Shown one piece after another: positions 1 to 9,355 of a DNA stretch of 64,000 nucleotides (position 1 is the first letter of the stretch; each line of letters opens with the position of its first letter). Made by a program: the position numbers and the translations under genes. The notes under the pieces were generated by a model. It was not told the origin of the DNA and made no database searches. It saw nothing but the letters and a program-made list of their open reading frames with translations. The DNA lies in NCBI GenBank assembly GCA_000824805.1, contig CCNA01000008.1:85108-149107 (forward strand), in the 5' to 3' direction. This DNA comes from Mesorhizobium sp. SOD10 (GTDB taxonomy: Bacteria > Pseudomonadota > Alphaproteobacteria > Rhizobiales > Rhizobiaceae).

Positions 1-1
1 G

Positions 2-82
2 GCCATGGCGGCGAGCGACGTCAGCTACTCGGAAGTCATCGACCGCCTGGTGGCACATGGGCTGGCGCGCGCCGGCCGGTGA
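2..82 (+). CDS. C-terminal end of an unidentified protein
   Basis: An open frame enters from the left edge and ends at TGA 80-82, giving the last 26 residues (AMAASDVSYSEVIDRLVAHG and then LARAGR). Codon use is GC3-rich and looks coding. The fragment is too short to assign a family. It converges on the regulator gene that ends at 96, with only 13 bases between the two stops. Confidence 0.45.
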   Translation, partial: AMAASDVSYSEVIDRLVAHGLARAGR

Positions 83-95
83 GGTTACGCCGGCC

Positions 96-1601
96 TCACT
101 CCGGCAGGCCGGCCTTCCTGAACCCGTCGACGAAATGCTCAAGCATCGCATCGTCGCGGAACGGCTCCGTCTCGACCCAGCGCTGCGTGGAGAAATGCGG
201 ATTGCCGACGAGGAACAGGGCGACCTCGGTGCGCGCCTCGTCGATGCGGCCGAGCTGCGCCAGGCTTGCCGCCAGGAAGCGGCGCGAGCTGGTGCGGTAG
301 GTCTCATCGCGGCGCAGCGTCTCGACGGCGGCTTCATAGTCACGGGCCGCATATTGCGCCTGACCTAGCGTCAGATAATACCAGCTCGGCGGAAACGGGT
401 TGAGCCGGAACGCTTTGCGAATGTGCTCAAGGCCCTCGTCTATCCGCCCGCCCAGCACGTCTATATCGGACAAGGTCGCCCAGATATCGGCCTCGTTCGG
501 GTCGAGCTCGATCGCCTTGGCGAATTCCGCCTCGGACTGTTCGAAGTCTCGTTCATAGGCAAGCAGGTTCGCCAGAACCCAGCGGCAACCGGCGTCGTTG
601 GGGTCGATCGCCACGGCCTTGCGCGCCAGTTCCAGAGCCGTGCTGCGGGCAGGCTCGAACGGCTCGCCCCAATGAACCCAGCCCATCCAGTGGTTCATGG
701 CGAGCCAGCGATAGGCCTCCGCGTAATCCGGGTCGAGAGAGATCGCGCGCGTCAGCATCAGATGCGCTTCGCGCGCCATCTGCGGCGACTCGTCGAACAG
801 TTTTCGTGCCCGCACGACGAGATCATAGGCCTCGAGGTTCTTCGGCCGATGGCGCGCCGGCGGGGCGCGCAGCCGGCCGAGCAATGCCTCGACGATCTTG
901 GCCGTCGCCTCGTCCTGAACGGCGAAGATATCTTCCAAACCCCGATCGAAACGCTCCGCCCAGAGATGTTCGCCGCTCAGCGCATCGATCAGCTGTGCAT
1001 TGATGCGCACCCGCCCCGCGGCGCGCCTGGCGCTACCCTCCAGCAGATAGCGCACGCCGAGCTCGCCAGCGATGGCACGCACATCCATGGCCTTGCCCTT
1101 ATAGGCAAAGACCGAATTGCGCGCGATGACAAAGAGGCCGGGGATCCGTGAGAGATCGGTGATCAGGTCTTCGGTCAGGCCATCGGCGAAAGCGTCCTGC
1201 TCGGGATCGCTGCCTAGATTGACGAAGGGCAGCACGGCGATCGACGGCTTGTCGGGCAGCGGCAAGGGTTTGGGCCTGGCATCGGCCTGTTCGACGGTAC
1301 CTGTGAAGCGATATCCGACGCGCGGCACCGTGGCGATCCACTCGCCGCCACCGGTCGCCGGACCGAGCAGCTTCCTGAGTTGCGCGATCTGGACGGTGAG
1401 ATTGCCTTCCTCGACGGCCGTGCCCGGCCAGGCCGCGTCCATCAGCTCGGCCTTGCCCAGGATCTCGCCCGGGCGCGCGACAAGCGCTTCCAGCAGCTTC
1501 AGCCCGCGATGCCCGGCGGCGACGGGAACATCGCCCCGAAGCAGCGTTCCGGCGCCCGGATCAAGCACGAACGGTCCAAAGGCAAAGCGCGATCCCTGCA
1601 T
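96..1601 (-). CDS. CadC-like winged-helix regulator with TPR repeats
   Basis: A 501-residue protein. Residues 1-100 form an OmpR/PhoB-type winged helix (Trans_reg_C), ending in the usual VPRVGYRF wing. From about 118 comes a KPSIAVLPF domain of the kind found in soluble adenylate-cyclase/TolB-N-like proteins, and residues 240-490 are TPR-like helical pairs (e.g. LDPNEADIW). I see no membrane segment between the DNA-binding and sensor parts, so unlike CadC it should be cytosolic. ATG at 1599-1601 is preferred because the winged helix begins right after it; a GTG at 1677-1679 would add 26 low-complexity residues. No receiver domain is present. The signal and targets are unknown. Confidence 0.8.
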   Translation of the reverse strand: MQGSRFAFGPFVLDPGAGTLLRGDVPVAAGHRGLKLLEALVARPGEILGKAELMDAAWPGTAVEEGNLTVQIAQLRKLLGPATGGGEWIATVPRVGYRFTGTVEQADARPKPLPLPDKPSIAVLPFVNLGSDPEQDAFADGLTEDLITDLSRIPGLFVIARNSVFAYKGKAMDVRAIAGELGVRYLLEGSARRAAGRVRINAQLIDALSGEHLWAERFDRGLEDIFAVQDEATAKIVEALLGRLRAPPARHRPKNLEAYDLVVRARKLFDESPQMAREAHLMLTRAISLDPDYAEAYRWLAMNHWMGWVHWGEPFEPARSTALELARKAVAIDPNDAGCRWVLANLLAYERDFEQSEAEFAKAIELDPNEADIWATLSDIDVLGGRIDEGLEHIRKAFRLNPFPPSWYYLTLGQAQYAARDYEAAVETLRRDETYRTSSRRFLAASLAQLGRIDEARTEVALFLVGNPHFSTQRWVETEPFRDDAMLEHFVDGFRKAGLPE

Positions 1602-1736
1602 GCGGCGATCTATAGCCGATTTGGAAGTTTTGAGAACTATTTGGGAGGGCTTAATTACGCCGCCGGCCGCCTGCGGCACACTGCAATCTCAATCAGGTCG
1701 AGGGCTCTCGGAACCCTCATTTCGATGGAGGCTGCC

Positions 1737-1973
1737 ATGAACGACAGCTTTGCACCTTCTACATGTCTGGCGACGCCCACAATGCACACCGGCCGCTCGC
1801 GCTACAGCCTCTCAGCTTTGCGCAGCCTCATCGCCGAGCGCCGCGAGCAGGCCCGCTTTCGCTTCGACCTCAAGCGCATGGCGGCGGATAATCCGCATCT
1901 GATCGACGATATCGGGCTGACTAAAGAAGAGGTCGAGGCGGAGATCGCCAAGCTGCCCTTCTGGCAGCGATAA
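1737..1973 (+). CDS. DUF1127 family small protein
   Basis: A 78-residue protein. The conserved C-terminal DUF1127 block reads RMAADNPHLIDDIGLT followed by KEEVEAEIAKLPFW, typical of alphaproteobacterial members. Some rhizobial DUF1127 proteins have been linked to RNA or phosphate/carbon homeostasis, but the role of this one is unknown. The start at 1737 is supported by GGAGG at 1727-1731; an in-frame ATG at 1725 lies inside that site. The gene diverges from the TPR regulator and is followed by a strong hairpin terminator. Confidence 0.85.
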   Translation: MNDSFAPSTCLATPTMHTGRSRYSLSALRSLIAERREQARFRFDLKRMAADNPHLIDDIGLTKEEVEAEIAKLPFWQR

Positions 1974-1999
1974 GACCGCTTCCAGCCGGCTGAAAAGAC

Positions 2000-2026
2000 G
2001 GAGAGCGGCCCATTGGGCCGCTCTCC
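2000..2026. terminator. Bidirectional hairpin terminator
   Basis: A perfect 11-bp stem (2000-2010 with 2016-2026) and a five-base CATTG loop lie between the DUF1127 gene and the convergent ABC binding-protein gene. A short T-rich stretch follows on the plus strand. Its position between two stop codons suits termination from both sides. Confidence 0.75.
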
Positions 2027-2048
2027 TCATTTGCGACCGCTTGACCCC

Positions 2049-3101
2049 TTACTTGGCGTTCGGGTTCGGCATCCAGGCCGGCATCGCGACATCGGCATGG
2101 GCGAACTGCGGCAGCTTGGCCGATAGGTCTTCCATGTTCTTAATGTCCTTGTCGATCAGCTCCTTCTGGGTGATCAGCGTCGGCGGCACGATGACGTTGT
2201 GACCGGGATCCTCGCCGGCGAGAAGCTGCGCCAGCGCACGCACCGAAACCTGGCCGACGACAGCCGGGTTGGTGGCGGCGGTCGCCGCCCAGGCGCTGTC
2301 CGGCTCGCGCATCGCGGCGATGTCCGAGGTCGAGATGTCGGCCGAATAGATCTTGATCTTCTTGTTCAGGCCGGCTTCGTCGACGGCGATCTTCACGCCC
2401 TTGGCGAACTCGTCATAGGGCGCGAACATCACGTTGATGTCGGGATGCGCCTGCAGAACCGAGCGCGCCTGGTTGGCGACGGAGTTGGCGATCGGATTGT
2501 CGAGCGTGCCGAACTGGGCGACCTCGTTGATGCCCGAATATTTCTTCTTCACGTCCACCCAGGTCTCGTTGCGGCGGTCGAGCGGGGCGATGCCGGCGAC
2601 ATAGACATAGCCGGCCTTCCAGCTCTCGCCATTGTCCTTGATCGCCTGCTCGAGCGCGAGCTTGGCCAGGTCGCGATCGGACTGCTCGATCTGCGGGATC
2701 TTCGGGTTCTCGACATTGACATCGAAGGCAACGACCTTGATGCCGGCGTCGACCGCTCGCTGGGCGGCGTCCTTCATCGATTCCGTCAGGCCGTGCTGGA
2801 TGATGATGCCCTGCACGCCGAGCGCGATCGCCTGGTCGACCATGTCGGCCTGAAGCGCCGCGTCCTGGCGGCTGTCCAGCACGCGCAGGTCGACGCCGAG
2901 CGCCTTGGCCTGCGCCTCGACGCCGGAGAGGTAGGCCTGGAAGAAGTCACCCGTCGACAGATAACGAACCAGCGCGATCTTGACGCCCGGCTTGTCGAAC
3001 GGCGCCGGGCGGTCCGCCGCCAATGCCGTGCCCTGCATCAGCAGCGCCGCGCCGGCGAGGCCGAGTGCCGCCTTCCCCAAAAGTCTTCTTGTGATGCTCA
3101 C
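2049..3101 (-). CDS. Ribose-type ABC substrate-binding protein, possibly for methylthioribose
   Basis: A 350-residue periplasmic protein of the LacI/ribose-binding type (Peripla_BP_4). A Sec signal peptide (residues 1-28, TALA|AD) precedes the mature start. The two-lobe body includes VQGIIIQHGL, IKVVAFDVNV and DEAGLNKKIKIYSADIS. The GTG start is supported by GGAGGAAAA just upstream. It is the last gene of an ATPase-permease-binding protein operon read divergently from mtnK-mtnA. That location suggests the ligand is 5-methylthioribose or a related 5-deoxypentose. The family call is firm; the substrate is inference from context only. Confidence 0.87.
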   Translation of the reverse strand: MSITRRLLGKAALGLAGAALLMQGTALAADRPAPFDKPGVKIALVRYLSTGDFFQAYLSGVEAQAKALGVDLRVLDSRQDAALQADMVDQAIALGVQGIIIQHGLTESMKDAAQRAVDAGIKVVAFDVNVENPKIPQIEQSDRDLAKLALEQAIKDNGESWKAGYVYVAGIAPLDRRNETWVDVKKKYSGINEVAQFGTLDNPIANSVANQARSVLQAHPDINVMFAPYDEFAKGVKIAVDEAGLNKKIKIYSADISTSDIAAMREPDSAWAATAATNPAVVGQVSVRALAQLLAGEDPGHNVIVPPTLITQKELIDKDIKNMEDLSAKLPQFAHADVAMPAWMPNPNAK

Positions 3102-3140
3102 TTGGTTTTCCTCCGTTTTGTCTCAATGCCCCGGTCGAAA

Positions 3141-4181
3141 CTATCTCTTGCCCCTGCCGGAAAGGGCGAAGGTGAAGACAAGGGCGACGACGAGCACCGC
3201 GCCCTTGACGAAATCCTGCGTGTAATAAGGGGCGTTCATCATCGTCAGGCCTTGCAGCAGAACGCCGACGAACACCGCGCCGACGGCCGTGCCGAAGGCG
3301 TTGGGCTTGGCGGCGCCGAGCACCGCGTAACCGATGAGCGCCGCCGCTACTGCGTCGAGCAGGAGATTATTACCCGAGGCGATGTCGCCGCGTCCAAGCC
3401 GGGCGGCGAGCAAAATCCCGCCGATCGAGGCAAAAACTCCCGAAATGACATAGGCCCAGATTTTGTATGCCTTGACAGGCGCACCGGCGAGCTCGGCCGC
3501 CCTCTCATTGCTGCCGACGGCATACATCATGCGGCCGAAGCGGGTGTATTCGAGGAAGAACCAGATGAGCAGGGCGAGCACCACAAGCACCACCACCGAG
3601 ACCGGGATCAGGTTCGGGATGAAGAAGTCGATGCGGTGGCGGCCGAGCGCCAGGAAGGCTTCCGAGAACTTGCCGTTGGCGACCGAGCCGTCGGGCATGG
3701 TCATGCCTGTGGCGATCGAGCGGCCCTCCGTCGGAATGCGCTGCAGGCCGAGCAGCAGGAACATCATACCGAGCGTGGCGAGCAGATCGGGCACGCGCAT
3801 ATAGACGATCAGCCAGCCGTTGATCAGGCCGACGATAACGCCGATGACCAGGCAGGCGATGACGGCGACGATCGCATTCTGTTCCAGCACCACCATTGCG
3901 TAAGACGCCGCCATCATGGCGCTGGTGGCGACCGAGCCGATCGACAGGTCGAAACCGCCGACAACCAGGGTCGCGGTGACGCCGAGAGCCAGCACGCCGG
4001 TGATGGCCACCGACTGGAAGATGAAGACGGCGCTCTGCGGTGACGCGAAGCCTTCCGCGGCGACCGCGAAATAGGCGATCAGCCCGATCAGCAGGACGAT
4101 GAAGCCATAGCGGATGGCGTAATCGCGCAACGTCATCGAATGCTCTCGCGCCGCTGCCTTGTCCACCAAACTGGAACTCAT
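3141..4181 (-). CDS. Ribose-type ABC transporter permease
   Basis: A 346-residue integral membrane protein of the RbsC/AraH family (BPD_transp_2), with about eight to ten hydrophobic spans. The typical GGFDLSIGSVA and GRMMYAVGSNERAAELAG stretches are present, the latter being the cytoplasmic loop expected to meet the ATPase. ATG 4179-4181 has a GGAG seven bases upstream. An alternative GTG at 4215-4217 would overlap the ATPase stop codon by four bases and add 12 residues. It is the only permease in the operon, so a homodimer is likely. Confidence 0.86.
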   Translation of the reverse strand: MSSSLVDKAAAREHSMTLRDYAIRYGFIVLLIGLIAYFAVAAEGFASPQSAVFIFQSVAITGVLALGVTATLVVGGFDLSIGSVATSAMMAASYAMVVLEQNAIVAVIACLVIGVIVGLINGWLIVYMRVPDLLATLGMMFLLLGLQRIPTEGRSIATGMTMPDGSVANGKFSEAFLALGRHRIDFFIPNLIPVSVVVLVVLALLIWFFLEYTRFGRMMYAVGSNERAAELAGAPVKAYKIWAYVISGVFASIGGILLAARLGRGDIASGNNLLLDAVAAALIGYAVLGAAKPNAFGTAVGAVFVGVLLQGLTMMNAPYYTQDFVKGAVLVVALVFTFALSGRGKR

Positions 4182-4213
4182 GCCTGCACTCCGAGTCTCG
4201 TCATCCTGCGATC

Positions 4214-5725
4214 TCACGCCGCGCTGGTGAGCGGCCCGCCGGCCACCTGCGCCAACAGGCGGTCGAGATCGATGTTATCGTTCCGATGCTCGCCGACGAT
4301 CGTTTGTTCCGACATCACCAGGATGCGGTCGGCGGTTTCCAGCGCCTCGTCAATCTCGGTGACGAAGATCAGCGTCGCGCGGCCGTCGGCGCTTGCCCTC
4401 AGCTTGGCTGCGATGTCCCGCCTTGCCGAGATGTCGACGCCCTGGAAAGGCTCGTCGAGGATGAAGAGGCGCGAGGCCTGCGACATCCAGCGCGCCACCA
4501 TCACCTTCTGCTGGTTGCCGCCGGAAAGCGCGGAGAGTTCGTCCTTCTCCGAGCGGCAGACAATGCCGAGCTCGTCGATCTGGCGGCGCGCGGCGGCGCG
4601 CTCGGCGCGCTTCTTCATGACGCCGAAGCCCGACATGCGCTTGAGGAACGGCAAGCTGATGTTGCGCTCGATGTTGAAGCCGCCGACGATGCCGCTCGCG
4701 GCGCGGTCCTTGGCGACGAGGAAGACGCCGGCGACGATCGCCTCGCGCGCGGAGCCCGGCGCATAGGGCTTGCCATCCATCTGCATGGTGCCGGCGAGCG
4801 GCCTGCGCACGCCGAACAGCGTTTCTGCCAGCGCCGTCTTGCCAACGCCGACAAGACCGGTGATCGCCACCACCTCGCCGGCGCCCAGCGTCATCGAGAT
4901 CGGCTTCGACCCTTGCGCGAGTTGCAGGCCTTCGGCGGTGAAGACGGCTCGGGCCGAGCTTCTGGCCACCACCCTGTCGAGGTGGATCTTACGGCCGAGC
5001 ATGGCGTTGACCGCCCCCTCATAGTCGAGCGGCTTCCGGTCGAAGGTGCCGGAGACGACGCCGTCGCGCATCGACACGATACGGTCTGCCAGCCGCCGGA
5101 TGTCGGACATGCGGTGCGAGATGTAGAGTACGGCGACACCTTGCCCGCGCAGCCGGTCGATCAGCGAAAACAGCCGGTCGGCTTCGGCGCTCGACAGCGA
5201 GGATGTCGGCTCGTCGAGGATCAGGACCTTGGGCCGATGCGCCATGGCCCGCGCAATCGCCACCATCTGCCGGTCGGCCAACGACAAGTCGCTGACGCGC
5301 GCCTTGAGGTCGATGGCAAGTCCCATGCGGTCGGCGACCGCTCTCGCTTCGGCCTGGACATTGGCAGGCTTGAAAAGCAACGACGCGCCTCTGCCGCTCA
5401 GCCGGTCGAGCGTCAGGTTGGTGGCGACGTCGAGGTCGGCGACCACGCCGTCATTGATGTTCTGGTGCACGGTGACGACGCCGGCGCGGATGGCTTCGGC
5501 GGGGGTCTGCGGGTCGAAGGCCTGGCCTGCGAGCCGCATCGTGCCCGCTCCGCGTTCGTAGACGCCGCTGACGATCTTGACCAGGGTGGACTTGCCGGCG
5601 CCGTTGGCACCCATCAGCACAGTCACCTCGCCCGCAAAGAGATCGAGCGAGATGCCGCCAAGCACCTCGTTCTGGCCGAAGGATTTCTTCAGGCCCTTTA
5701 CCTGGAACACGGCGTCTGCGCCCAT
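4214..5725 (-). CDS. Ribose-type ABC transporter ATPase (two cassettes)
   Basis: A 503-residue tandem ATPase of the RbsA/MglA type. The N-terminal cassette has Walker A GANGAGKST near residue 39 and Walker B VLILDEPTSSL. The C-terminal cassette has the degenerate Walker A GLVGVGKTA and signature SGGNQQK, as usual in this family. It energises import with the permease and binding protein downstream. GGGAGGA precedes the ATG. First gene of the operon; its promoter region is shared with divergent mtnK. Confidence 0.88.
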   Translation of the reverse strand: MGADAVFQVKGLKKSFGQNEVLGGISLDLFAGEVTVLMGANGAGKSTLVKIVSGVYERGAGTMRLAGQAFDPQTPAEAIRAGVVTVHQNINDGVVADLDVATNLTLDRLSGRGASLLFKPANVQAEARAVADRMGLAIDLKARVSDLSLADRQMVAIARAMAHRPKVLILDEPTSSLSSAEADRLFSLIDRLRGQGVAVLYISHRMSDIRRLADRIVSMRDGVVSGTFDRKPLDYEGAVNAMLGRKIHLDRVVARSSARAVFTAEGLQLAQGSKPISMTLGAGEVVAITGLVGVGKTALAETLFGVRRPLAGTMQMDGKPYAPGSAREAIVAGVFLVAKDRAASGIVGGFNIERNISLPFLKRMSGFGVMKKRAERAAARRQIDELGIVCRSEKDELSALSGGNQQKVMVARWMSQASRLFILDEPFQGVDISARRDIAAKLRASADGRATLIFVTEIDEALETADRILVMSEQTIVGEHRNDNIDLDRLLAQVAGGPLTSAA

Positions 5726-5767
5726 CCGTTCCTCCCGGATCGTGACGCTATGGGCTCATTCGGCAAT

Positions 5768-5784
5768 TGTCAACACGATTGACA
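5768..5784. promoter_or_regulatory. Back-to-back -35 boxes forming a palindrome (ABC operon / mtnK)
   Basis: The sequence TGTCAA-CACGA-TTGACA is a perfect 6-bp inverted repeat in which each arm is a consensus TTGACA -35 box, one per strand. Plausible -10 boxes lie 17 bases on: TAGCTT at 5802-5807 toward mtnK, and a TAGCGT-like box near 5745-5750 toward the ATPase gene. A repressor or activator bound here would control both directions. No start sites have been mapped. Confidence 0.5.
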
Positions 5785-5862
5785 TTTGCCAGAGCGCTTC
5801 CTAGCTTGGCCCCGCCGCCGTGGCTCCGCTATCGTCGGAAACCACGTGCAGGAGGGGAGAAC

Positions 5863-7131
5863 ATGACCGGAAAGTTCGAAGCATTGTCGGTGGAAACGCT
5901 GCCGGAGCGCCTTGGCGGGACCGCGGCGCTGACCGAGCGGATCGGCAAGGATGCCAGCCGCTGGAAGGTGCGTGAGGTCGGCGACGGCAACCTCAACCTC
6001 GTCTTCATCGTCGAAGGCGACAAGGGCGCGGCGGTGGTCAAACAGGCGCTGCCCTATGTCCGGCTGGTCGGCGACAGCTGGCCGCTGCCGCTCAAACGCT
6101 CCTTCTTCGAATATCATGCGCTGACCCGGCAGGAGCGTCGTGCGCCCGGCTCGGTGCCGGCGATCTATCATTTCGATGAGATCCAGGCGCTGATCGTCAT
6201 GGAATATCTGGCGCCGCCGCACGTCATTCTGAGGCGCGCGCTGATCGATGGCCGTGAATTGCCGAACATCGCGCGCGACATCGGCCTGTTCATGGCCCGC
6301 ACGCTGTTCCGCGGCTCGGATCTCTCGATGGTGACGAAAGAGCGCAAGGCCGACCTGGCGCTGTTCGCCGACAATGTGGAGCTCTGCGACATCACCGAGA
6401 ATCTGGTGTTCTCCGATCCCTATTTCGACGCCAAGATGAACCGGCATACCTCGCCGCAGCTCGATGGCCTGGTCGCCGAGCTGCGCGCCGACCGCGACCT
6501 CAAGGTCGAGGCGCAGCGGCTGAAGCATCTTTTTGCCGCCAATGCCGAGACGCTGCTGCATGGCGACCTGCATTCAGGTTCGATCATGGTGACGGACACC
6601 GAGACCCGGATGATCGATCCGGAGTTCGCCTTCTACGGCCCGATCGCCTTCGATGTCGGCATGCTGCTCGCCAATTTCTGGATGGCCTTCTTCTCGCAGC
6701 GCGGGCACGAGGAGAAAGGCAGCCGCGACTCCATGCGCGCCTATCTGCTCGGCGTCACGGCCGAGACCTGGGCGACCTTCCGCGCCGAGTTCTCGCATCT
6801 GTGGCGGACCGAGCGCAGCGGCATCCTCTACCAGAGGAGCCTGTTCGAGGATCAGGGCGACCTGCTCGGCTCCGAGCAGGCGCTCGACCACATGCTGCAC
6901 GCCATCTGGACCGACCTGCTCGGCTTTGCCGGCATCGAGGTGCACCGGCGCATCCTCGGGCTGGCCCACAATGCCGATTTCGAGACCATTGCCAATGCCG
7001 ATCTGCGCGCCAGATGTGAGGCCAAGGCTTTGCGCTTCGGACGCCATATCGCAGTCAACCGGCGCCAGATCCACAGCATCGACGAGGTCAACAATCTGGC
7101 CGCGCTGATCGAACAGGAGAAGAGCCTTTGA
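5863..7131 (+). CDS. mtnK: S-methyl-5-thioribose kinase
   Basis: A 422-residue kinase of the choline-kinase/APH fold. It phosphorylates 5-methylthioribose on O1 in the methionine salvage pathway. The catalytic loop [11 protein letters not shown] and the metal-binding stretch [16 protein letters not shown] are diagnostic of MtnK. The start at 5863 follows GGAGGGGAG; an upstream in-frame ATG lies in the promoter. Its stop overlaps the start of mtnA (TTGA), so the two are co-translated. The product is the direct substrate of MtnA. Confidence 0.93.
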   Translation: MTGKFEALSVETLPERLGGTAALTERIGKDASRWKVREVGDGNLNLVFIVEGDKGAAVVKQALPYVRLVGDSWPLPLKRSFFEYHALTRQERRAPGSVPAIYHFDEIQALIVMEYLAPPHVILRRALIDGRELPNIARDIGLFMARTLFRGSDLSMVTKERKADLALFADNVELCDITENLVFSDPYFDAKMNRHTSPQLDGLVAELRADRDLKVEAQRLKHLFAANAETLLHGDLHSGSIMVTDTETRMIDPEFAFYGPIAFDVGMLLANFWMAFFSQRGHEEKGSRDSMRAYLLGVTAETWATFRAEFSHLWRTERSGILYQRSLFEDQGDLLGSEQALDHMLHAIWTDLLGFAGIEVHRRILGLAHNADFETIANADLRARCEAKALRFGRHIAVNRRQIHSIDEVNNLAALIEQEKSL

Positions 7132-8222
7132 ACGTCGGCGAACGTCACTATCGCACCATCTGGCTCAGCGACGACAAGCGGTCGGTCGAGATCATCGACC
7201 AGCGCTGGCTGCCGCATGAGTTCCGCATCGAACAAATCGGAACCGTCGCCGGCATCGCAACAGCGATCCGCGACATGTGGGTGCGCGGCGCGCCGCTGAT
7301 CGGCGTCACTGCCGCCTATGGCGTCGCCATCCAGATGACAGACGATCCGTCGGACGAAGCGCTCGACGCGGTGTGGGAGACCCTTCACAAGACACGGCCG
7401 ACGGCGATCAATCTGCGCTGGGCGCTGGACGAGATGCGGCGGTTCCTCAAGCCGCTGGCGCCGGAAGAGCGCGCAGAAGCGGCCTACAAGCGGGCCGCCG
7501 AGATCGCCGACGAGGATGTGGGCTTAAATCGCGCCATCGGCGAGAACGGGCTTGAGATCATCAAGAAAATCGCGGCGAAGAAGAAGCCGGGCGAGACCGT
7601 CAACATCCTGACCCATTGCAATGCCGGCTGGCTGGCGACGGTCGACTATGGCACCGCCACCGCGCCGATCTATCTGGCGGCCGAGGCCGGCATTCCCGTC
7701 CATGTCTATGTCGACGAGACGAGGCCGCGCAACCAGGGCGCACAGCTGACCGCCTGGGAGATGGCCGGCCACGGCGTGCCGCACACGCTGATCGTCGACA
7801 ATGCCGGCGGCCACCTGATGCAGCATGGCGACATCGACATGGTGATCGTCGGCACCGACCGCACCACCGCCAATGGCGATGTCTGCAACAAGATCGGCAC
7901 CTATCTGAAGGCGCTGGCAGCCGCCGACAATGAGGTGCCCTTCTATGTCGCGCTCCCCTCGCCCACCATCGACTGGACCGTGGCCGACGGGCTGAAGGAG
8001 ATCCCGATCGAGCAGCGCTCGGGCGACGAGGTGTCGCTGGTGTGGGGGAAGACGGCTGACGGAAAGGTCGCCCAGGTGCGGGTCTCGCCGGATGCTACGC
8101 CGGCGGCCAACCCGGCGTTCGACGTGACGCCGGCACGGCTGGTGACGGGTCTCATCACCGAGCGCGGTGTGGCGAAAGCCTCGCGCGAGGGGCTGAAGGC
8201 GATGTTCCCGGAACGCGGGTAA
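7128..8222 (+). CDS. mtnA: S-methyl-5-thioribose-1-phosphate isomerase
   Basis: A 364-residue enzyme that converts methylthioribose-1-phosphate to methylthioribulose-1-phosphate. The catalytic Cys lies in [16 protein letters not shown] and the Asp in [18 protein letters not shown]. It is related to eIF2B but has the MtnA-specific residues and no regulatory extension. A TTG start overlaps the mtnK stop by four bases. Later salvage genes (mtnB, mtnC, mtnD or mtnW) are absent from the window, so the sugar phosphate may be finished elsewhere or split by a class II aldolase (DHAP shunt). Confidence 0.93.
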   Translation: MNVGERHYRTIWLSDDKRSVEIIDQRWLPHEFRIEQIGTVAGIATAIRDMWVRGAPLIGVTAAYGVAIQMTDDPSDEALDAVWETLHKTRPTAINLRWALDEMRRFLKPLAPEERAEAAYKRAAEIADEDVGLNRAIGENGLEIIKKIAAKKKPGETVNILTHCNAGWLATVDYGTATAPIYLAAEAGIPVHVYVDETRPRNQGAQLTAWEMAGHGVPHTLIVDNAGGHLMQHGDIDMVIVGTDRTTANGDVCNKIGTYLKALAAADNEVPFYVALPSPTIDWTVADGLKEIPIEQRSGDEVSLVWGKTADGKVAQVRVSPDATPAANPAFDVTPARLVTGLITERGVAKASREGLKAMFPERG

Positions 8223-8293
8223 TTAGCTGATCTCCTCCGCGAGGGGATGTCCAGTAGGACGGGGACGCTGTCTCGCCGACCTATCTATGCTTG

Positions 8294-8422
8294 GGTTCCT
8301 CGCCCCCACCAAAGGCGGGGGGGTGTCCGCGAAGCGGACGGAGAGGGGGCCTTCGTAGGGCGCTTCCCTCTCCGCCTCGGCTTCGCCGAGCCTCCTCCCC
8401 CCATTTCGTGGGGCGAGGAACC
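8294..8422. repeat. Nested palindromic intergenic element
   Basis: Outer arms GGTTCCTCGCCCCCAC (8294-8309) and GTGGGGCGAGGAACC (8408-8422) pair almost perfectly. Inside lie a G7/C6 stem (8317-8323 with 8397-8402), hairpin GTCCGC-GAA-GCGGAC (8325-8339), stem GGAGAGGG/CCCTCTCC (8340-8347 with 8366-8373) and hairpin CTCGGC-TTC-GCCGAG (8376-8390). No ORF fits. It resembles REP/BIME-like mobile intergenic palindromes and lies between the mtnA stop and the FMN riboswitch. Confidence 0.65.
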
Positions 8423-8505
8423 TTGGTCCTGCAGCGCCGCGATCCTTCGATTGGACACTCGTCGATTGACAGCGCCACCCTCCTCTCCCATAAAACCGCC
8501 GTTAA

Positions 8506-9198
<693 letters not shown>

Positions 9199-9292
9199 GT
9201 CCGAACGCGCCTGATTTCAGCCCTGCAACAAGAATTGCGGCCGAAGAGGCTTCAAAAGGTTGCGATAGGTTCGAAATCCGGCCAGAAGCAAC

Positions 9293-9318
9293 AAGGCCGC
9301 CCGCCGGGGCGGCCTTTT
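9293..9318 (+). terminator. Intrinsic terminator after ribH2
   Basis: Stem AAGGCCGCCC/GGGCGGCCTT (10 bp, loop GCCG) runs straight into TTTT. It separates ribH2 from the aldolase gene at 9356. Confidence 0.85.
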
Positions 9319-9355
9319 CAAACACGGGCTCGAACCAGATACGGGAGACTATTCG

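Noticed and set aside
2199..4043. A 614-codon plus-strand frame opposite the ABC binding protein and permease
   Set aside because: Antisense shadow spanning two genes and their gap, with no family resemblance.
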